A stretch of DNA of 56,686 nt from an uncultured Bacteroidales bacterium (GTDB lineage: Bacteria > Bacteroidota > Bacteroidia > Bacteroidales > P3): NCBI GenBank assembly GCA_937876865.1, contig CALEFF010000069.1, forward strand, positions 1 through 56,686, read 5' to 3'. Both the position numbers and the translations under genes were made by a program. Position 1 is the first letter of the stretch, and each line of letters begins with the position of its first letter. A model generated the notes under the pieces. It ran no database searches. It was given only the letters and a program-made list of their open reading frames with translations, and had not been told where the DNA came from. Shown here in pieces: positions 35,868 to 43,470 of this stretch.

Positions 35868-38207
35868 ATGAAAGCAAAATATTTATTTTTAAGTTTTTTC
35901 TTGCTTTCTAACATTGTTTTTGCACAAACCCCTCTCTACAAACAAGCATCTGCACCTTTGGAATTAAGAGTGCAAGACCTATTGCAAAGAATGACCTTAG
36001 AAGAAAAGGTAGGACAAATTCTTTGCCCTATGGGTTGGCAAATGTATTCAAAGAATAAAGATGAGGTTGTATTATCTTCTCTTTTCAAACAAAAGATGGA
36101 TAGCCCTATGCCTATTGGAGCGTTTTGGGCAGTATTGAGAGCAGACCCTTGGACGCAGAAAAATATGCAGACAGGTTTGAATCCCGAACTGTCAGCAAAA
36201 CTTTTAAACAAAATGCAAAAGTATGCAGTAGAGAAAACACGCTTAGGCATACCAATTTTGTTTGCAGAAGAATGTCCACACGGACACATGGCAATAGGAA
36301 CGACTGTTTTTCCAACAGGACTTGCTATGGCAAGCACTTGGAACGAAGATTTATTAAGTCAAGCAGGAGAAGTTATAGCCTTAGAAGCACGATTACAAGG
36401 AGCAAACATAGCCTACGGACCCGTAATTGACCTTGCAAGAGAGCCACGTTGGTCTCGAACAGAAGAAACCTTTGGAGAAGATGCGGTTTTGACAGCAAAA
36501 TTATCAACAGCCTTTGTAAAAGGAATGCAAGGCGAACAACAAAATGACGGACTTCATATTTACTCTACCCTAAAACACTTTGCTGCATATGGAATCCCCG
36601 AAGGAGGACATAATGGTCAAAGAGCAGTGATAGGAACAAGACAATTATTTGCTCATCACCTACACCCATTTAAAAAAGCAGTACAATCTGGCGTTGCAAG
36701 CATTATGACCTCTTACAATAGCATTGATGGCATACCTTGTACCTCTAATAAATATCTATTAACCGATGTTCTTAGAAACCAATGGGGCTTTAAAGGTTGC
36801 GTTTTCTCCGATTTATTTAGCATAGACGGCATTGCAAACACACATAAAGTAGCAAAAGATGTAAAAGAAGCAGGAAAATTAGCTTTAGAAGCAGGAGTAG
36901 ATATAGATTTAGGAGCAAACGCATACGGAGAAAAAACTTTTCAACTAATAAAAGAAGGACTTTTAGAAGAAAGTTATTTAGATAGTGCGGTAGCTAATGT
37001 ATTACGCTTAAAGTTTAATATGGGATTATTTGAAAATCCATACGTATCGCCAGAGAAAGCGAAGAAAGAAGTCCGTTCAAAAAAGCATAAAGAAATCGCA
37101 CTTCAAGTTGCAAGAGAAGGAATAGTACTTTTGAAAAACGATGGCATACTTCCCCTAAGCAAAACCATTAAAAGTATAGCTGTTATTGGTCCAAATGCAG
37201 ACAAAGCCTATAATCAATTAGGAGATTACACAGCATTTCAAGACCAAGAAGAAATAATAACACCATTGGAAGGAATAAAAAAAGCAGTTTCCTTAGAAAC
37301 AAAAATCAATTATGTAAAAGGTTGTTCAATAAGAGATACAATAGACCACGATATTCAATCATCAATAAAAGCAGTAGAAGAATCCGATGTTGCAATTGTG
37401 TTTGTAGGAGGTTCAAGTGCAAGAGATTTTGAAACGCAATATATAGAAACAGGAGCCGCAAAAGTAAATACACAAACCATTTTAAGCGATATGGATTGCG
37501 GAGAAGGATTTGATAGAGCAACTCTTAAACTTTTAGGAAAACAAAATGAATTATTGCAATCAATAGCAAAAACCGGCAAGCCCTTTATAGTAGTTTACAT
37601 ACAAGGAAGACCACTAAATATGAATTTTTCCTCAGAAAAAGCCAATGCCTTATTAACAGCGTGGTATCCAGGAGAAGAAGGAGGAAACGCAATAGCGGAT
37701 ATTTTGTTTGGAGACTATAATCCATCGGGTAGATTACCTATTTCAATACCACGAAGTGAAGGGCAACTACCGATATATTATAGTAAAAACAACACAAAAG
37801 AATACATAGATGAAAAATCAGGACCATTATATACCTTTGGTTATGGATTGAGTTATACCGAATTTGAATATAGCGATTTAAAAATAGAAAAACTTTCTTC
37901 TCTTGACACATTAGCCAAGGTTAGTTGCAAGATAAAAAACATTGGTTCAAGAGATGGACAAGAAGTTGTGCAGTTATACATAAATGATGTAATAGCCTCG
38001 GTAAAAGAAGACGGAGCATTGCTAAAAAATTTCAAAAAAATATTTCTAAAAAAGGGTGAGAGCAAACAAATAACCTTTTATATAAAAGAAGAAGACCTTT
38101 CTTTTTACAACTATGAAATGAAAGAAATTGTAGAAAAAGGAGAATTTGAAATACTAATAGGACAATCCTCAAATAATATTAAACTAAAAGGGAGTTTTAC
38201 TCTTTAA
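35868..38207 (+). CDS. Glycoside hydrolase family 3 (beta-glucosidase-like)
   Basis: A 779-residue secreted GH3 enzyme: signal peptide (to V-F-A-Q), (beta/alpha)8 domain, alpha/beta sandwich, and C-terminal fibronectin III-like domain (about 700-779). The nucleophile is Asp315 in C-V-F-S-D-L-F. G-P-V-I-D-L-A-R-E-P-R-W-S-R-T-E-E-T-F-G-E-D is the classical substrate-binding block. Specificity may be beta-glucoside or beta-xyloside; not readable with confidence. It follows the fucosidase and converges with the type III restriction gene. Confidence 0.92.
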   Translation: MKAKYLFLSFFLLSNIVFAQTPLYKQASAPLELRVQDLLQRMTLEEKVGQILCPMGWQMYSKNKDEVVLSSLFKQKMDSPMPIGAFWAVLRADPWTQKNMQTGLNPELSAKLLNKMQKYAVEKTRLGIPILFAEECPHGHMAIGTTVFPTGLAMASTWNEDLLSQAGEVIALEARLQGANIAYGPVIDLAREPRWSRTEETFGEDAVLTAKLSTAFVKGMQGEQQNDGLHIYSTLKHFAAYGIPEGGHNGQRAVIGTRQLFAHHLHPFKKAVQSGVASIMTSYNSIDGIPCTSNKYLLTDVLRNQWGFKGCVFSDLFSIDGIANTHKVAKDVKEAGKLALEAGVDIDLGANAYGEKTFQLIKEGLLEESYLDSAVANVLRLKFNMGLFENPYVSPEKAKKEVRSKKHKEIALQVAREGIVLLKNDGILPLSKTIKSIAVIGPNADKAYNQLGDYTAFQDQEEIITPLEGIKKAVSLETKINYVKGCSIRDTIDHDIQSSIKAVEESDVAIVFVGGSSARDFETQYIETGAAKVNTQTILSDMDCGEGFDRATLKLLGKQNELLQSIAKTGKPFIVVYIQGRPLNMNFSSEKANALLTAWYPGEEGGNAIADILFGDYNPSGRLPISIPRSEGQLPIYYSKNNTKEYIDEKSGPLYTFGYGLSYTEFEYSDLKIEKLSSLDTLAKVSCKIKNIGSRDGQEVVQLYINDVIASVKEDGALLKNFKKIFLKKGESKQITFYIKEEDLSFYNYEMKEIVEKGEFEILIGQSSNNIKLKGSFTL

Positions 38208-38219
38208 ACTCCCTTTTAG
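38184..38219. terminator. Hairpin between convergent GH3 and res genes
   Basis: Perfect 14-bp inverted repeat: 38184-38197 (CTAAAAGGGAGTTT) with 38206-38219. It contains the GH3 stop codon, and both genes run into it. Perfectly symmetric stem with T/A-rich ends suits bidirectional termination. Confidence 0.65.
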
Positions 38220-38231
38220 ATAAAAAGTTGT

Positions 38232-41114
38232 TTATTCAAAATTAAGCCTACCCGAAGAGTAATCTCCACTTAATACGCTTCTTTTGCAAATATCCTCTAT
38301 GTCGGCTCCTGTTCCTTTATAGGAGTAAAAGACATTTTCGCTCAAAAGCACATATTCCCATTCTCTTTCCATTCTTTTGTCTTTTGAAACAGCTTTTATA
38401 CTCTTACACCAACTTACAGCAGCAGTTTTTTTCGCCCTTACATTAGGCTGACTTATGTTGTTAGTTGCCTTAGTCTCTATAATGTAGATTTTTTCCTTTG
38501 TTTTCACAATGAAATCTGGGCTATACCAAGCAATGATTCCATCATCTCGCAAATACGAAACTTTGGAAAAACTATGTTTAAACTCATCTATTTTCAACCA
38601 ACTCTCAACTTTGCCATCTTTTTCCAAGAATTCACTAAAAGCCTTTTCAAATCCACCTTTATTACTTGGCCAAGCATATCGCTCATATATCGTTTTACAA
38701 GACGGATTAGAATAGTTTTCTCTCATTTTCAAAGTTTTTACAGAAGAAAACCAAACCTTCTCTACCTCAGCATCAGTAAAAATAGGATTTTCCGTTAAGT
38801 TGAAAATCAAACTGTTCAATTGCCTTACAATATGTTGAGTAACGCTACCTTGATTCGAAAGAAGAATTTTCCAATCGTTGTTTTCAAAAGGGTCAAAATC
38901 GCAATCAAATAATCTCGTTCTTATATATTCGTCTGCAATTCTAATAATATCTGCACTGAAAACCTGTAAATTAACATTGTTTCCTTTGTTTCTTCTTCGT
39001 TTATTAACATCCGTTCTTCCAATGCTATTTACAAGTTTCTGCAAATAAATGTTGTAGGATTTAGAATTAAAAAGATTAGCAGTTATTTCCAATTCTCCGA
39101 ACACTGTTTTTACAGTTAATTCTGTTGCAACAAAGACTTCGTTTTTAGAAACAAGCACCGATCTTAAAGTTTCTAAACTATGATCAGTGTAGGGTTTGAG
39201 TTGATTAACATCTATTTGAGAAAAATCAATTTCTTCCTCACTATCCTTTATTATTTTAGGAATATACATATCCCATTGCGAGAAATCCTCTTTCAAACCT
39301 ACCGTTATTAAATCTCCTGTTACTCGTTCGGTTTCTTCTGTTTCGCTTTCAATTTCTCCAATCTCAAAACCCTCTCCCGAAAGGTTATTCCAAAAATCAA
39401 TAAATCTTGGATGTTCTATAATAAAAAGAAGATCAAGCAAAGCCTTAGGCTCAGTTTTCTTTACCAAAAGAGCATCTCTTATTTCCTTTTTAGTTTCTGC
39501 ATATTCAGGTTCTCGAAACATTAGTCTCAAACCACGACCTACAATTTGTTCTAAAAGAATGCTTGATTCCGTAGCACGCAAAGGAACTATCACACAAACA
39601 TTATTCACATCAAAACCTTCTCTTAACATAAGCACCGACACAATTACTTTTGGTAAAGCGTGCTTATCAATGTTGAAAAGCTTTTCTTTGATTTCTTTCC
39701 ACTCTGTTTCCTTAACCTCTCCCTTAGAATCGGAATCTATTCTCAAAACTGCCTCTTTTGCTAATCCATATTCAGCACCTGTTAAGAAAGATTCCACTTC
39801 TTTTGAAACGGAAGTATCTTCACAAAGCACCAACATTTTTGGGTGATGAGGTGGTTCAAATCCTTTTTCTAATTGTTCCAATCGGCTAAGTCCTGCTTTC
39901 AACATTATTTTTTGCCCATCGCTCAATCCTATAACCCTCTTTCTTTTATCTCTTTCTGCATTATAATCCAATCCCTCTAAGTCAGTAAGTTCTTTTCTAC
40001 GGTCTAAACTAATTGTTTTTACCAATCCTTCGTTTATTGCAGTCTTTAATTCAAAGTTAGATACTATATGAGGAAAAAATATTTTGCGTTCGTTTCGTCC
40101 TGATCCTTTTTGCAAGTATGGAGTTGCGGTAAAGTCAATTTGAAAACAAGTTTTATCATCTCCTTCCATTATTTTATTCAAACCTTCTTGCCAAACCAAG
40201 TCGTTATTGTGAATATGATGAGCCTCATCGTTGATAATCATTATATCTTTTAACGATTGCAAGAATTGCATCTCTTTTCCCCTTGAATATTGTGCATCAA
40301 GAGTGTCTAAACTATTACCATTGCTTACTCCGGGTGTTAAAGGATTTAATTCATACGCCATTTTGGCAAACTCATCTTTGTAATTCTTCTCTGTTTTGTC
40401 CTCAAACAAATGCCAATTCGTTATAGCAATCAAGCCATTTCCCGTAATTTTGCTACCAATTCCCTCTTCCTTGCTCACAGTGTTGTTTTGAGTGAAAGAA
40501 AACACCTCTTCACGATAATTTTCAGGCACGAACAAATCCTTATTTCTTACAAAATCATTAGTCGAGAAATCTCTTCCGTCTCCGTTTTCGCTTAATCGTC
40601 CCTTGTAAGCATCGAGTAAACGATCGTAAACAATAAGTCCGGGTGCTACAATAAGGAAATTTTTTGTGAAACGACCGCTTTTCTCCTCCTCATTCTTCGC
40701 ATTAAGAATCTGCCATATCAAAAGAGCGTGCATAACCCAAGTTTTGCCTGTGCCTGTTGCCATTTTTACAAGATATTTCGGCAAATCATATCTGCTTTCT
40801 TTAAGAGAATTGCGAGTTTCTTTTGTTCCAAACAAATCGCTTTCAAGAAGTAAATCAGGTGCTACTTGCTCATAAATCTCTAAAACATTGTTTATTTTCA
40901 ACACCTCGTGAAGATAGATTATGTTTAGTATGCTCTGCTTTTGTCCTTTGTGAAAATTAAATTGTCGTTGAGAGACAAAAGGCTCGCAAAACCAAAATCG
41001 CAACAATTCTTTTGTGATTGGGCTGACTTTTTCAAATAATTCTCCGCTTTCAAACTCCTTTTCAACAACCTCCCAAATGCGTTTTGCTAAGCGTAATGAT
41101 ACATCGTTTTGCAT
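38232..41114 (-). CDS. Type III restriction enzyme, Res subunit
   Basis: A 960-residue helicase-nuclease. The superfamily 2 helicase core has Walker A M-A-T-G-T-G-K-T (118-125), motif II N-D-E-A-H-H (Asp296-His299), and motif VI Q-I-V-G-R-G-L-R. The C-terminal nuclease has S-P-D-F-I-V then I-I-E-T-K-A-T (about 864-882), a PD-(D/E)xK site. It needs Mod for target recognition and cuts between two head-to-head sites. Gap to mod is 6 nt. All catalytic motifs are intact. Confidence 0.93.
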   Translation of the reverse strand: MQNDVSLRLAKRIWEVVEKEFESGELFEKVSPITKELLRFWFCEPFVSQRQFNFHKGQKQSILNIIYLHEVLKINNVLEIYEQVAPDLLLESDLFGTKETRNSLKESRYDLPKYLVKMATGTGKTWVMHALLIWQILNAKNEEEKSGRFTKNFLIVAPGLIVYDRLLDAYKGRLSENGDGRDFSTNDFVRNKDLFVPENYREEVFSFTQNNTVSKEEGIGSKITGNGLIAITNWHLFEDKTEKNYKDEFAKMAYELNPLTPGVSNGNSLDTLDAQYSRGKEMQFLQSLKDIMIINDEAHHIHNNDLVWQEGLNKIMEGDDKTCFQIDFTATPYLQKGSGRNERKIFFPHIVSNFELKTAINEGLVKTISLDRRKELTDLEGLDYNAERDKRKRVIGLSDGQKIMLKAGLSRLEQLEKGFEPPHHPKMLVLCEDTSVSKEVESFLTGAEYGLAKEAVLRIDSDSKGEVKETEWKEIKEKLFNIDKHALPKVIVSVLMLREGFDVNNVCVIVPLRATESSILLEQIVGRGLRLMFREPEYAETKKEIRDALLVKKTEPKALLDLLFIIEHPRFIDFWNNLSGEGFEIGEIESETEETERVTGDLITVGLKEDFSQWDMYIPKIIKDSEEEIDFSQIDVNQLKPYTDHSLETLRSVLVSKNEVFVATELTVKTVFGELEITANLFNSKSYNIYLQKLVNSIGRTDVNKRRRNKGNNVNLQVFSADIIRIADEYIRTRLFDCDFDPFENNDWKILLSNQGSVTQHIVRQLNSLIFNLTENPIFTDAEVEKVWFSSVKTLKMRENYSNPSCKTIYERYAWPSNKGGFEKAFSEFLEKDGKVESWLKIDEFKHSFSKVSYLRDDGIIAWYSPDFIVKTKEKIYIIETKATNNISQPNVRAKKTAAVSWCKSIKAVSKDKRMEREWEYVLLSENVFYSYKGTGADIEDICKRSVLSGDYSSGRLNFE

Positions 41115-41120
41115 AATCGT

Positions 41121-43016
41121 TTATTTTAGTTTTTTAATCACAATACTCTCTAACCCGAAAACATCAACGGCTTTCACGCAAACCTTTCTTTCTGCTTTTT
41201 TCTTTACTCTCAATGTAGCGGAGTAAACACAGTGCAAAGCATCTTTGTCATTTTCTGTGTTTTGACGATAATCTTGCCAAATAGAGCGAAAAGTCTCTCC
41301 GTCATAATCAGGGTCTATGCTCCAATATTCAATTAAAGACAAAGGATCGTTAGTCATTATTTCTTCTAATGTTTGTTTGTCTTTTTCGTCAAGCGGAATT
41401 GCATCAGGGGAATGAAGAATGTAATTTCCTAATTCAACTTTGAGTTCGTCTTCTTCTTTGTCCCAAGATTTTAATTCTATGTTTTTCAAAGTTAGATATT
41501 GCAAAGATGTAAATCTTATGCTACCTGAATCAATCAATTTTCCTAATCCGTTTCTTCTTAATCTGTCAAGCAAGTCAGGAGGTATTGAAAGCACTTCAAC
41601 AGAGTCTTTATATAATTCTAAGCCTTCTGAAATGTCGAAATGATAGTTCCAAGAAAGCACAACGCATTTTGACCAACCGCCTCCCAAAAGGTTATTCTTT
41701 GCCTCAAATGTTTTTTTCAAAGTGTTTTTGCTTGTGAATTTATTAGGGGAATCAACAAAAACCAATGTTTTTCCTCCTTTTATGTAGCCCCAACGTCTAT
41801 CGTCAAGCCTTTCTCTTTCAAAAGGCAAAGCACCATAAAGCTTCAAAACAACCTCACAAAGATCGCCTACTCTTGAAAAATGTTTATTTGTAGCAAAAGC
41901 CTCTTTGTTGTAATCGCCTATTGCTTGATAAAGAAAAGGTTTTGCATTCATATCAATAAAGCGTTTACGCATAACAAGATTTGAAGGCTTGCCAATATCG
42001 GTTGTAATCCAACGTCTGCCCAATTTTTCTGCTACTGCCGCCGTTGTTCCACTGCCACCAAAAAAATCACACACCAAATCTCCTTCGTTTGTTGCTATTT
42101 CTATCAATGCTTTAATGAATCCCTCTGGTTTTTGTGTAGCATACCCAATTCGTTCGCTTGATAAATTTAGTACAGGTCGCATATTATATTGTTCTATTTT
42201 AGTATCGTTAATTATATAAGGTGCTCCCTCAAAAACATCTCTTAGTAACGTATCAACATAGTATCTCCCAGATGAATCTTGCTTAGAACCCATAAAAGGT
42301 TTTTCTAAATATTGTCTTTCTGTTTTAAAGTTAATTGAAAAATTATTAGGGTTTTTACAGTAGAAGAAAATATTGTCATGCTTTCTTGGTAAAGAAGTTT
42401 TTTTACTTGCTCCACCACTTCTATAACTCCAAACAATTTCATTAACAAAATTCTCTTTTCCGAAAATATCATCAAGAAGGATTTTGATATAATGCCCAAC
42501 GTGCCAATCGATATGTACATATATGCTTCCTTTGTCGGAAAGTAATTCTCGCATTAGCAGTAATCTCGGATACATATATTCTAAATAAGACACTGTTCCT
42601 TTTTGCCAAAGATCCGAATAGCCAAATTGCTCAAAGGTTGTAGGCTTTTGCGTTATTTCATTACCGGGTAATGTGATTTTTGTACGATAATCTGCCTTGC
42701 TGTCAAAGGGAGGGTCGATGTAAATCAAATCTACCTTACCTCGAAGTGCTTCTAAATTGCTCGATTTGTCGCCTATGAGCAAGGCTTGCATAGCAAGAAG
42801 ATTATCTCCGTAGATAAGACGGTTGCACCACTTTGATTCAATTTCCTGAGGGTTAGTTCCCTTCCACAGACCGCTTGAATCCTTACAAGGTAATACGATT
42901 TCGTTGGTTTGCAGGCTTATTCTACTGCCCGCATTCATTTTTTCGAGGATATTTTCTGCCTCTTTGCGTCCTTCTTTTGCAATACGAGGCAATTCCTCTA
43001 TAAGACTTCTTTTCAT
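41121..43016 (-). CDS. mod: Type III DNA modification methyltransferase, Mod subunit
   Basis: A 631-residue N6-adenine methyltransferase that recognises and methylates the site and guides Res. The catalytic motif D-P-P-F (101-104) precedes the SAM motif D-F-F-G-G-S-G-T-T (317-325), the order of beta-class enzymes, as in type III Mod. The segment between about 170 and 300 likely carries the target recognition domain. No simple tandem repeat for phase variation was seen. The start is preceded by a long leader with a structured RNA. Confidence 0.93.
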   Translation of the reverse strand: MKRSLIEELPRIAKEGRKEAENILEKMNAGSRISLQTNEIVLPCKDSSGLWKGTNPQEIESKWCNRLIYGDNLLAMQALLIGDKSSNLEALRGKVDLIYIDPPFDSKADYRTKITLPGNEITQKPTTFEQFGYSDLWQKGTVSYLEYMYPRLLLMRELLSDKGSIYVHIDWHVGHYIKILLDDIFGKENFVNEIVWSYRSGGASKKTSLPRKHDNIFFYCKNPNNFSINFKTERQYLEKPFMGSKQDSSGRYYVDTLLRDVFEGAPYIINDTKIEQYNMRPVLNLSSERIGYATQKPEGFIKALIEIATNEGDLVCDFFGGSGTTAAVAEKLGRRWITTDIGKPSNLVMRKRFIDMNAKPFLYQAIGDYNKEAFATNKHFSRVGDLCEVVLKLYGALPFERERLDDRRWGYIKGGKTLVFVDSPNKFTSKNTLKKTFEAKNNLLGGGWSKCVVLSWNYHFDISEGLELYKDSVEVLSIPPDLLDRLRRNGLGKLIDSGSIRFTSLQYLTLKNIELKSWDKEEDELKVELGNYILHSPDAIPLDEKDKQTLEEIMTNDPLSLIEYWSIDPDYDGETFRSIWQDYRQNTENDKDALHCVYSATLRVKKKAERKVCVKAVDVFGLESIVIKKLK

Positions 43017-43064
43017 AGCAAATGCTTTTGTGCGATGCTATCGTCTCTTTCAATAAGGCTTTCT

Positions 43065-43228
43065 TAGGAACGCAAAACGTGGGCAATACTTGCTCAAATT
43101 GCGGCCCTGAGAAAACCGGAAAGAACGACAAGTAAGCCCACGTAAATCGTAGGCGTTGCACTTGTTTAGTCCTTTCGTGTTACAGAATTTCTCAGGTTCC
43201 AATTTGAATAGAACAAACAGCAAACGCT
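43065..43228 (-). ncRNA. Structured RNA, unassigned (6S-like rod or mod leader)
   Basis: About 46% G+C in otherwise very AT-rich intergenic DNA. A nested rod can be drawn: 43095-43101/43200-43206 (7 bp), 43106-43114/43188-43196 (9 bp), 43119-43123/43172-43176 (5 bp) plus AC/GT beyond a mismatch, 43128-43133/43160-43165 (6 bp), 43136-43142/43148-43154 (6 bp, one mismatch) with a 5-nt loop; 43090-43094/43219-43223 extends it across a 12-nt bulge. An exclusive alternative pairs 43078-43084 with 43136-43142 and 43088-43092 with 43129-43133. Strand is inferred from the minus -7 box at 43282-43289. No terminator precedes mod, so it could be a leader. The long rod with an asymmetric bulge recalls 6S RNA, but no family is proven. 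Confidence 0.6.
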
Positions 43229-43281
43229 ATTAAACAATAAAATTCATATTTGCACTCTTAACTCTTGGCAAATTATGTTTG

Positions 43282-43289
43282 CAAAGATA
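43282..43289 (-). promoter_or_regulatory. -7 box for structured RNA / mod-res transcript
   Basis: Minus-strand TATCTTTG, about 60 nt before the structured core and 265 nt before mod. No clear -33 box. It is divergent from the guaB promoter, with array 4 between. Confidence 0.5.
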
Positions 43290-43315
43290 CTATTTTTGCT
43301 TTTGATTTTCTAACT

Positions 43316-43383
43316 CTTTGAGATAATTTTTTAAAACAAAGAGATAAAAAAATAAAACAAAGAGATAATTTTTTAATTCTTTG
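43316..43383. repeat. 21-bp periodic CTTTG/CAAAG array 4
   Basis: Four perfect pentamers at exactly 21-bp steps: CTTTG 43316, CAAAG 43337, CAAAG 43358, CTTTG 43379. Units 1-3 continue GAGATAA after the shared CTTT/CAAA and units 1 and 3 share GAGATAATTTTTTAA, so internal unit duplication is visible. It lies between the divergent promoters of the structured RNA/mod operon and guaB. Confidence 0.87.
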
Positions 43384-43417
43384 TTTTATTATTTTTTTTC
43401 TTAGTATTAGTTTTTTA

Positions 43418-43448
43418 GTTGATTATTCTAAAAAAAATAGTATTTTTG
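43418..43448 (+). promoter_or_regulatory. Promoter of guaB operon
   Basis: GTTG (43418-43421), 19-nt spacer, TATTTTTG (43441-43448). Leader of about 16 nt. Confidence 0.75.
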
Positions 43449-43470
43449 CACGAAAATATATAGTTAAGAA

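Noticed and set aside
42922..43161. Minus-strand 79-codon open frame over the structured RNA
   Set aside because: It overlaps the start of mod in another frame, runs through all the helices of the RNA core and has no start signal; the base pairing explains the sequence better.
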